Below the pieces are notes generated by a model. That model had not been told where the DNA came from and did no database searches. It was given only the letters and a program-made list of their open reading frames with translations. This document shows positions 14,033 through 19,439 of a DNA stretch of 19,439 nt, piece by piece (the stretch's first letter is position 1; every line of letters begins with the position of its first letter). The stretch is from an uncultured Oribacterium sp. GTDB taxonomy: Bacteria > Bacillota > Clostridia > Lachnospirales > Lachnospiraceae. Where the stretch lies: positions 1-19,439 of the forward strand of contig CABTMH010000175.1 of the NCBI GenBank assembly GCA_902485915.1. The letters run 5' to 3'. The position numbers were made by a program, and so were the translations under genes.

Positions 14033-14068
14033 ACAGCCGGGGTGGCGGAGTCACCCCGGCTGTTTTTT
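14033..14068 (+). terminator. Rho-independent terminator of glgC-glgD-spoVG
   Basis: A perfect 12-bp stem (ACAGCCGGGGTG at 14033-14044 with its complement at 14052-14063) has a 7-nt loop and a TTTTTT run. It begins 17 nt after the spoVG stop. Confidence 0.95.
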
Positions 14069-14113
14069 ATGTTAAAAATAAAAGAAGTGTGTTATGATGG
14101 CGTGTACGGTGGG

Positions 14114-14142
14114 ACCGGATGGAGATGGAAACCTCCTTCGGT
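14114..14142 (+). promoter_or_regulatory. Stable hairpin in the spoVG-pth intergenic region
   Basis: ACCGGA-T-GGAG (14114-14124) pairs with CTCC-TTCGGT (14133-14142): ten pairs, one G-U and one bulged T, with an 8-nt loop. It is followed by gctgcttttgtc, only a weak U-tract. Upstream, TTAAAA/TATGAT around 14071-14097 is a poor promoter candidate, and TATAAT at 14160-14165 lacks a good -35. It could be an attenuator or the 5' stem of the pth leader. Confidence 0.4.
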
Positions 14143-14175
14143 GCTGCTTTTGTCATGCTTATAATCGTTAACAGC

Positions 14176-14222
14176 CGTCACTGTGCAGACAGGCGTCTGG
14201 AGAGGCGCTCTGAACGGTGACG
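14176..14222 (+). promoter_or_regulatory. Predicted three-way junction just before the pth ribosome-binding site
   Basis: CGTCACTGT (14176-14184) pairs with ACGGTGACG (14214-14222): nine pairs, one of them U-G. The enclosed sequence forms two hairpins, CAGAC-aggc-GTCTG (14186-14199) and AGAG-gcg-CTCT (14201-14211). The outer stem ends 7 nt before GGAGGG (14230-14235). The fold was worked out by eye. It does not match a riboswitch class I know. Confidence 0.4.
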
Positions 14223-14240
14223 TCTATATGGAGGGATTTT

Positions 14241-14831
14241 ATGTATCTGATTGCGGGGCTGGGAAATCCGGAGAAGAAATACATCGGTACACGTCACAAT
14301 ACGGGTTTTGCGGCGGTGGAGGCGCTCTGCGAGAAGCTGGGCGGGCTGAAGCTGAACGAGACGAAGTTTCAGGGCGTCTATACGAAGGCGCGGGTGATGA
14401 CGCCGGCGGGGCCGGAGCAGCTCATCATCGTGAAGCCGCTGACCTACATGAACCTGTCGGGTAACTGCATCGCGCCGCTCGCGAACTTCTATAAGATTCC
14501 GGCGGAGCATGTCATCGTGGTGTCGGATGACATCAACCTCGATGTCGGTCGCATGCGGATCCGGAAGGGCGGTTCGGCGGGTGGCCATAATGGCCTCAAG
14601 TCCATCATCCAGTGCCTCGGCACGGATCAGTTCCCGCGGGTGCGGGTCGGTGTCGGGCAGAAGCCGGAGTACATGGACCTCGCGGATCATGTGCTCGCGA
14701 AGTTCGAGAAGAACGACGCAGCGGTGATGGCGGATACCTACGATGCGGTGGCGGACGCCATCCTCGACATCGTGAACCAGGGCGTGGAACACGCGATGAA
14801 TCACTATAATCCGATGAATTGTGCTCAGTAG
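14241..14831 (+). CDS. pth: Peptidyl-tRNA hydrolase
   Basis: Releases tRNA from peptidyl-tRNA that drops off the ribosome. The 196-aa protein has GLGNPEKKYIGTRHNTGF with the substrate Asn and catalytic His, KPLTYMNLSG, and SDDINLDVGRMRIRKGGSAGGHNGLKSI, which supplies the conserved Asp and Asn. VLAKF follows near the C-terminus. Length is as expected for bacterial Pth. The start at 14241 lies 5 nt after GGAGGG; an in-frame ATG at 14217 has no ribosome-binding site and would sit inside the leader stem. mfd begins 10 nt after the stop, so pth-mfd are an operon, as in B. subtilis spoVC-mfd. Confidence 0.97.
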   Translation: MYLIAGLGNPEKKYIGTRHNTGFAAVEALCEKLGGLKLNETKFQGVYTKARVMTPAGPEQLIIVKPLTYMNLSGNCIAPLANFYKIPAEHVIVVSDDINLDVGRMRIRKGGSAGGHNGLKSIIQCLGTDQFPRVRVGVGQKPEYMDLADHVLAKFEKNDAAVMADTYDAVADAILDIVNQGVEHAMNHYNPMNCAQ

Positions 14832-14841
14832 AGGAAGTACG

Positions 14842-17800
14842 ATGATCAACCCATTTCTGAAAACCGAAAGCTATCAGGCACTGCAGCAGGCCCTCACCGA
14901 TGGTGTGGGTCCGCTTGCAGTGACCGGAACCGTGGATCCGGTGAAGGCACAGCTCCTGGTGTCGCTCCGGAACACCCGGAAAGTGAGCGCACGGGCGACC
15001 CGGGCCGCATCGACACCGGAAGCCCTCGACTCCGGGAAGACCGCACGGGCGACGAAGGGCGGAAACGGCCGGCGTCCGTGGAAGCTGCTGGTCGTGAAGG
15101 ACGAGGCGACGGGCAAGCGCTTCGTGCGCGACATCCATGCCTTTTCGGAGCAGGCCTGGTACTACCCGGCGAAGGATTTTCTCTTCTATCAGGCGGATAC
15201 CCAGGGTACGCTCATCACCCGGCAGCGGGTCGAGGTGCTGAAGCACATCATGGAGGACGACGGCGGCGTCGTGGTCGCCAGTATCGACGCCCTCATGGAC
15301 CGGGTGCTCGGACGGGAGAATTTCTCGGAGTCCGTGCTGACGGTCGAGCCGGGGATGACGATGGAGATGGAGGCGCTCTCCACGAAGCTGTCGCGCCTCG
15401 GCTATGAGCGCGTGGTCGAGGTCGACGCGATGGGCGAGTACTCGATCCGCGGCGGCATCGTCGATGTCTACCCGTTCACCTCGGAGAATCCGGTCCGCAT
15501 CGAGTTCTGGGACACGGAGGTCGACGGCATCCGGACCTTCGACGCGGAGACGCAGCGCTCGATCGACACCCTGGACAGTGTGGAGATCTACCCGGCGTCC
15601 GATCGTGCGGGCAGCGCGACCGGGGAGAAGCAGGAGGTGAGTCTCCTCGATTATTTCGATGAGCGTACTCTGTTTTTCCTCGATGAGCCGAATCGTCTCC
15701 GAGAGCGGGGCACGGCGGTCGAAACCGAGTTCCGCGAGAGCTTCGAGGCGCGGGTGGAGGAGATGCAGCACCACGCGAAGCTCGCGGCGACCCTCGAGGC
15801 GCAGGGCCTCGCAGAGAAGGACGAGCGCGATCCGGATAAGCTGATCTACGGCATCGACCAGATCATGGAGCGGCTCGACACGCCGCGGACGATCGCCTTC
15901 AGTGCGCTTGGCACGAACCTGAGTGCGTTGAAGACGAAGCAGAGCGTCCACTTCGAGACGGCCGAGGTGACACCGTACAGCAAGTCCGGCTTCGAGATGC
16001 TGCTGAAGGATCTCCAGCGCTGGCAGAGCGAGCAGTACCAGATCGTGCTGCTGAGCCCGTCCCGGACCCGTGCGTCGCGTCTCGCGCAGAATCTTCGTGA
16101 CTACGATCTGCGGGCCTACTGCCCGGACGTACCGGAGGCCAATGCAGGGGCCGCATCCGCAGATGGCGCAGCCGCGGGCGGATCTGGCACCGGAACGCTG
16201 GCGGGCGCGAGTGCGTCGTGCGAAGGTAAAGCGCAGAGTCCGACGGCATTGGCATCGGGGACAGCGGCGGCGAACGCGAAATCGAAGGGAGCACACAGCG
16301 GTCAGGGCAGCAGTCTGTCTGCGCAGATCCTCGATGTGGCCGGGCGGGAGATCCGTGCGGCGCATGAGGCGGAGACGCGCGGGGCCATCATGGTCATGTT
16401 CGGCGTGCTGAACACGGGCTACCAGTTCCCGGCGGAGCGCTTCGTGCTGCTCACCGAGGGCGACATGTTCGGCAACACGAACGCGGTCCAGAAGAAGCGG
16501 AAGCAGAAGAAACTCGACGGCCAGCACATCGCGAAGCTGAGCGAGCTGAGTGTCGGCGATTACGTGGTGCATGAGGACCACGGCATCGGCATCTACCGCG
16601 GCATCGAGCGCATCGAGAGCCAGGGCGTGACGAAGGACTACATAAAGATCGAGTACGGCGACGGCGGTCATCTCTACCTGCCGGCGACCCGGCTCGAGGG
16701 TATCCAGAAGTACGCGGGGGCGGAGGCGACGAAGCCGAAGCTGAACCGGCTCGGTGGCACGGAGTGGACGAAGACCCGCTCACGTGTGCAGCATGCGGTG
16801 AAGGAGATCGCGCGTGACCTCGTGAAGCTGTATGCGGCGCGGCAGTCGGAGTCCGGCTATAAGTTCGGGCCGGATACCGTCTGGCAGAAGGAGTTCGAGG
16901 AGATGTTCCCGTACGAGGAGACGGTCGACCAGGACCTCGCCATCGAAGCGGTGAAGCAGGACATGGAGAGCCATAAGATCATGGACCGCCTGATCTGCGG
17001 TGACGTCGGCTACGGTAAGACCGAGGTCGCACTGCGCGCCGCGTTTAAGGCCGTGCAGGACAGTAAGCAGGTGGCCTATCTCGTGCCGACCACCATCCTC
17101 GCGCAGCAGATCTATAACACCTTCGTCGAGCGTATGAAGGGCTTCCCGGTAAACATCGCGCTGCTGTGCCGTTTCCGGACGCCACAGCAGATCCGAAAGT
17201 CCCTCGACGACCTGAAGGCCGGCCGTGTCGATGTCGTCATTGGCACCCACCGTCTGCTCAGTAAGGATGTCGAGTTCCGAAACCTCGGCCTCCTCATCGT
17301 CGACGAGGAGCAGCGCTTCGGCGTGACGCATAAGGAGCGCATCAAGAATCTGAAGAAGAATGTCGATGTGCTGACGCTGACGGCGACGCCGATCCCGCGG
17401 ACGCTGCACATGTCGCTGGTCGGCATCCGTGACATGTCGGTGCTCGAGGAGCCGCCGATCGACCGCGTGCCGATCCAGACCTATGTCATGGAGTATAACG
17501 ACGAGCTCGTGCGTGAGGCGATCAACCGTGAGCTCGCGCGAAACGGTCAGGTGTACTATGTCTACAACCGGGTCAATAACATCGCAGACGTCGCAGGGCA
17601 TGTGCAGAAGCTCTGTCCGGAGGCGCGCATCGCGTATGCGCATGGCCAGATGTCGGAGACGCAGCTCGAGGATATCATGCTGCGCTTTATCAACGGCGAG
17701 GTCAACGTGCTGGTGTCGACGACGATCATCGAGACCGGCCTCGACATCCCGAACGCGAACACGATGATCATCCAGGACGCGGACCGCATGGGCCTGAGCC

Positions 17801-18561
17801 AGCTGTATCAGATCCGCGGACGTGTCGGGCGATCGAACCGGACGGCGTACGCGTTCCTCATGTACCGCCGCGGTAAGATGCTGACGGAGGAGTCCGAGAA
17901 GCGCCTGAAGGCAATCCGTGAGTTCACCCAGCTCGGCTCTGGCATCCGGATCGCGATGCGTGACCTCGAGATCCGCGGCGCGGGTAACGTCTTAGGCGCA
18001 GAGCAGCATGGCCACATGGAGGCCGTCGGCTACGACCTGTACTGTAAGCTGCTGAACACCGCCGTGAAGGAGGAGAAGGGCGAGCTGCAGGAGCAGCCGA
18101 GCTTCGATACCCAGATCGACTGCGATATCGACGCGTTCATCCCGGATACCTATATCCCGAACGAGTCGCAGAAGCTCGACGTCTACAAGCGGATCTCGTC
18201 CATCGAGAGCGAAGAGGACTACAGCGAGATGCAGGATGAGCTCATCGACCGCTTCGGCGAGATCCCGAAGCCATGTGCGAACCTGCTCCGCATCGCGCTT
18301 CTCCGTGCGGAGGCGCACCGAAGCTACGCCACCGAGGTGGACATCCGGAAGGGCAGCTGGAAGATCCAGCTCGATCCGAAGGCCCGGATCCGTGTCGAGG
18401 AGATCCCCGCCCTCGTCCGCGAACAGCAGGGCCGACTCCGCTTCCTGAGCGGCAGCCAGGCGACACTCGTCTTCCGACAGAGCACCCGCGAAAAAGCCTG
18501 GACACTGCTCGAAACCATGGACGACGCCGAAAAGACGCTCCGGCGGCTGCAGCTGAAGTGA
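14842..18561 (+). CDS. mfd: Transcription-repair coupling factor
   Basis: An ATP-driven DNA translocase that removes RNA polymerase stalled at lesions and recruits UvrA. The 1239-aa protein is longer than the usual 1150-1180. Order: UvrB-like N-terminal domains (residues ~1-340), RNA polymerase-interacting domain near 565-640 (VGDYVVHEDHGIGIYRG), and translocase lobes with Walker A GDVGYGKT at 720-727. DEEQ lies at 821-824, with TATPIPRTL, GQVYYVYNRV, TTIIETGLDIPNANT and QIRGRVGRS following, then a C-terminal TRCF domain from about 1095. The extra length comes from an Ala/Arg/Thr-rich stretch near residues 48-75 and an Ala/Gly/Ser-rich stretch at 434-493. The start at 14842 is 6 nt after AGGA; an upstream in-frame GTG at 14821 overlaps pth and lacks a site. 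Confidence 0.96.
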   Translation: MINPFLKTESYQALQQALTDGVGPLAVTGTVDPVKAQLLVSLRNTRKVSARATRAASTPEALDSGKTARATKGGNGRRPWKLLVVKDEATGKRFVRDIHAFSEQAWYYPAKDFLFYQADTQGTLITRQRVEVLKHIMEDDGGVVVASIDALMDRVLGRENFSESVLTVEPGMTMEMEALSTKLSRLGYERVVEVDAMGEYSIRGGIVDVYPFTSENPVRIEFWDTEVDGIRTFDAETQRSIDTLDSVEIYPASDRAGSATGEKQEVSLLDYFDERTLFFLDEPNRLRERGTAVETEFRESFEARVEEMQHHAKLAATLEAQGLAEKDERDPDKLIYGIDQIMERLDTPRTIAFSALGTNLSALKTKQSVHFETAEVTPYSKSGFEMLLKDLQRWQSEQYQIVLLSPSRTRASRLAQNLRDYDLRAYCPDVPEANAGAASADGAAAGGSGTGTLAGASASCEGKAQSPTALASGTAAANAKSKGAHSGQGSSLSAQILDVAGREIRAAHEAETRGAIMVMFGVLNTGYQFPAERFVLLTEGDMFGNTNAVQKKRKQKKLDGQHIAKLSELSVGDYVVHEDHGIGIYRGIERIESQGVTKDYIKIEYGDGGHLYLPATRLEGIQKYAGAEATKPKLNRLGGTEWTKTRSRVQHAVKEIARDLVKLYAARQSESGYKFGPDTVWQKEFEEMFPYEETVDQDLAIEAVKQDMESHKIMDRLICGDVGYGKTEVALRAAFKAVQDSKQVAYLVPTTILAQQIYNTFVERMKGFPVNIALLCRFRTPQQIRKSLDDLKAGRVDVVIGTHRLLSKDVEFRNLGLLIVDEEQRFGVTHKERIKNLKKNVDVLTLTATPIPRTLHMSLVGIRDMSVLEEPPIDRVPIQTYVMEYNDELVREAINRELARNGQVYYVYNRVNNIADVAGHVQKLCPEARIAYAHGQMSETQLEDIMLRFINGEVNVLVSTTIIETGLDIPNANTMIIQDADRMGLSQLYQIRGRVGRSNRTAYAFLMYRRGKMLTEESEKRLKAIREFTQLGSGIRIAMRDLEIRGAGNVLGAEQHGHMEAVGYDLYCKLLNTAVKEEKGELQEQPSFDTQIDCDIDAFIPDTYIPNESQKLDVYKRISSIESEEDYSEMQDELIDRFGEIPKPCANLLRIALLRAEAHRSYATEVDIRKGSWKIQLDPKARIRVEEIPALVREQQGRLRFLSGSQATLVFRQSTREKAWTLLETMDDAEKTLRRLQLK
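14985..15072 (+). other. Low-complexity insertion with in-frame 54-nt repeat trace near the N-terminus of Mfd
   Basis: CGCACGGGCGAC occurs at 14988-14999 and at 15042-15053, exactly 54 nt (18 codons) apart and in frame, giving SARAT and TARAT. The stretch between and around them is Ala/Thr/Arg/Gly-rich and does not match the Mfd family. Homology resumes at about WKLLVV. Confidence 0.6.
16141..16320 (+). other. Ala/Gly/Ser/Thr-rich insertion in the middle of Mfd
   Basis: Residues ~434-493 begin NAGAASADGAAAGGSGTGTL and run through GTAAANAKSKG to GQGSSLSA, splitting a region between the UvrB-like part and the RNA polymerase-interacting domain. They contain almost no hydrophobic residues and should be a flexible linker. 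The reading frame is intact on both sides. Confidence 0.7.
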
Positions 18562-18599
18562 AGAAGCTGGTAGTTTGACGCCACTTGTCTGGCGATATG

Positions 18600-18665
18600 G
18601 TTGACAGACCCGACATGCGTCATCGGTCTTCCGGCCCACTACCGGCTGCCCGACTCGGCCCCTCG
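18600..18665. repeat. Interspersed repeat copy C with conserved hairpin core
   Basis: The 37-nt core at 18623-18659 equals copy A (9395-9431) at 34 positions, including TCGGTCTTCCGG and CTACCGGCTGCCCGAC. The inner CCGG/CCGG and outer TCGG/CCGA pairs are kept, but the outer arms of copy A are absent. It lies between mfd and the hup promoter. No separate mfd terminator is evident in the 225-nt gap, so this hairpin may serve as one, though no U-tract follows. Confidence 0.7.
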
Positions 18666-18680
18666 GCGGCCGTTTCTTTG

Positions 18681-18709
18681 TTGACATGCAGAGGCGCAGA
18701 GATTATACT
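18681..18709 (+). promoter_or_regulatory. Strong sigma-A-type promoter of hup
   Basis: A perfect TTGACA (18681-18686), a 17-nt spacer and TATACT (18704-18709), the best promoter in the window. It gives a leader of about 70 nt with a possible GACCA/TGGTC stem before the ribosome-binding site. Confidence 0.88.
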
Positions 18710-18786
18710 TTTTTATGTCAATTTTTAAATATGGAGACCATGGGCATTTTTCGGAATTTGTCTGTGGTCACGTGGAGGAAAACAAA

Positions 18787-19062
18787 ATGAATAGAGTTGA
18801 ATTAGTAGCAGCCGTTGCACAGAGCGCAGACCTTTCTAAGAAGGATGCAGATGCAGCTGTAAAGGCCGTATTTGATACCATCGCTGATGCACTCGCTGAG
18901 AACGATAAGGTTCAGCTGATCGGCTTCGGTACCTTCGATGTCGCTGAGAGAGCAGCTCGTGAGGGCAGAAACCCGAGAACAGGTGCTACCATGAACATCG
19001 AGGCTTCTAAGGCTCCGAGATTCAAGGCTGGTAAGGCCCTCAAGGATAAGATCAACGGTTAA
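18787..19062 (+). CDS. hup: HU-family DNA-binding protein
   Basis: A nucleoid protein that bends and compacts DNA as a dimer. The 91-aa protein opens MNRVELVAAVAQSADLSKKDADAAVKAVFDTI. It has GFGTFDVAERAAREGRNPRTGATM, which carries the RNPRTG tip of the DNA-binding beta arm, and ends APRFKAGKALKDKING. The start at 18787 follows GGAGG by 7-8 nt; an in-frame ATG at 18715 lies only a few bases after the -10 box and cannot be used from this promoter. Codons (gct, aga, ggt, aag) are those of a highly expressed gene and differ from the GC-rich mfd. It is followed by a terminator. Confidence 0.97.
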   Translation: MNRVELVAAVAQSADLSKKDADAAVKAVFDTIADALAENDKVQLIGFGTFDVAERAAREGRNPRTGATMNIEASKAPRFKAGKALKDKING

Positions 19063-19082
19063 TCACGAATCGGATAGAATCC

Positions 19083-19117
19083 GGAGGCGGCCTTACATGG
19101 TCGTCTCTTTTTTCTTT
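19083..19117 (+). terminator. Rho-independent terminator of hup
   Basis: GGAGGCGGCC (19083-19092) pairs with GGTCGTCTCT (19099-19108): ten pairs, three of them G-U, with a 6-nt loop, followed by a run of T broken by one C (19108-19117). It begins 20 nt after the stop codon. Confidence 0.75.
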
Positions 19118-19166
19118 CCCGGAAGCGCTGGAGCTTCCGGGAAACCATGCGGGGCTCAGCCCCGCA
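19115..19166. repeat. Two adjacent palindromes downstream of the hup terminator
   Basis: TTTCCCGGAAGC (19115-19126) pairs perfectly with GCTTCCGGGAAA (19133-19144) around a 6-nt loop. TGCGGGGCT (19148-19156) then pairs perfectly with AGCCCCGCA (19158-19166). The first overlaps the T-run of the hup terminator. Neither is followed by a U-tract on the plus strand. Confidence 0.75.
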
Positions 19167-19183
19167 CAGACCGATCCACCACC

Positions 19184-19265
19184 TTAAGAATTCCGTAAGG
19201 GGGTCAGACCCCATTACGACCGGCTTAAGAATTTTGTGATAAAACTTCATGGGGTCAGACCCCAT
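19184..19265. repeat. Two copies of a REP-like unit with GGGGTCAGACCCC
   Basis: Each unit has TTAAGAATT (19184-19192 and 19225-19233) followed by the 13-nt palindrome GGGGTCAGACCCC (19200-19212 and 19251-19263). The distance between the two parts is 16 nt in the first unit and 26 nt in the second. The second palindrome extends to ATGGGGTCAGACCCCAT. This word is, as far as I recall, widespread in bacterial intergenic regions and near REP-associated Y1 transposases; no transposase is in this window. Confidence 0.75.
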
Positions 19266-19280
19266 AAACGTAAGGAAATT

Positions 19281-19439
19281 ATGAGACTAGATAAATACCT
19301 GAAAGTATCGAGACTCATCAAGCGTCGTACGGTGGCGAACGAAGCCTGCGATGCAGGCAGAGTACTCGTGAACGACCGTCCACAGCGCGCATCCTACGAT
19401 GTGAAGGTGGGGGACGTCATCGAGATCCGCTTCGGTGAG
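19281..19439 (+). CDS. rqcP: RqcP-type S4-domain RNA-binding protein (3' truncated by window end)
   Basis: The first 53 residues open MRLDKYLKVSRLIKRRTVANEACDAGRVLVN and run to VKVGDVIEIRFGE, the S4 domain of the YabO/Hsp15 branch. RqcP binds 50S subunits carrying stalled nascent chains and, with RqcH, supports addition of C-terminal alanine tails in ribosome quality control. The full protein is normally about 80-90 aa, so roughly 30 residues are missing at the window edge. AAGGA lies 4-5 nt before the ATG. In Firmicutes this gene commonly precedes yabP/yabQ and divIC. A repeat palindrome ends only 15 nt before the start codon, and no clear promoter is visible, so it may depend on read-through from hup. 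Confidence 0.92.
   Translation, partial: MRLDKYLKVSRLIKRRTVANEACDAGRVLVNDRPQRASYDVKVGDVIEIRFGE

Noticed and set aside
18715..18786. Longer HU protein starting at 18715
   Set aside because: That ATG is 6 nt after the -10 box and has no ribosome-binding site, and the extra 24 residues are not HU-like.
1..19439. CRISPR arrays, tRNA or rRNA genes, integrases, toxin-antitoxin pairs, phage genes
   Set aside because: I looked for regularly spaced repeats, cloverleaf patterns and characteristic protein motifs on both strands and saw none.

Overview
The window looks like chromosomal DNA from a fairly GC-rich member of the Clostridia, most probably Lachnospiraceae. The pointers are the glgC/glgD pair, a DUF4250 microprotein, a surface protein whose C-terminus carries VLGAxR-type and TGD motifs, and the order spoVG-pth-mfd-hup-rqcP, which matches the sporulation and translation cluster of spore-forming Firmicutes. 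No phage, integrase, CRISPR, tRNA or rRNA is visible. This is mostly core genome, with unusual material in intergenic repeats and in insertions inside conserved proteins. The taxonomic call is inference from gene content.

Left part (1-4255). The 3' end of a cell-surface protein stops at a strong terminator. Convergent to it are dtd (D-aminoacyl-tRNA deacylase) and, upstream of dtd, a 58-residue DUF4250 gene. Diverging from them, a TTGTGA-17-TATAAT promoter and a long GC-rich leader drive a HIT-family hydrolase and a MurG-type glycosyltransferase; mtnN (MTA/SAH nucleosidase) follows. A bidirectional terminator separates mtnN from a convergent gene.

Middle part (4256-9597). On the minus strand lies an unrecognised two-TM coiled-coil membrane protein, and on the plus strand a small conserved protein of unknown function. 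A translationally coupled minus-strand pair follows: an SbcD/YhaO-like metallophosphoesterase and an SbcC/YhaN-like ATPase with two membrane segments. The intergenic stretch before asnS holds a 99-nt imperfect hairpin whose core recurs 9.2 kb away.

Right part (9598-19439), all plus strand. asnS has its own promoter and terminator. glgC-glgD-spoVG form a tightly packed operon. pth-mfd sit behind a leader that can fold into a hairpin plus a three-way junction. hup (HU) has a near-consensus promoter, and rqcP runs off the end of the window. Between hup and rqcP is a dense cluster of palindromes, including two copies of GGGGTCAGACCCC.

The most notable observations are: (i) Ala/Gly/Ser/Thr-rich insertions at four points in two unrelated conserved proteins (the SbcC-like ATPase and Mfd); (ii) two families of interspersed palindromic repeats; (iii) the structured leader in front of pth; (iv) a duplicated gene terminus after the two-TM protein; and (v) a GNHD-to-GEHD change in the nuclease. 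I see no clear candidate for an entirely new defence or mobile system.
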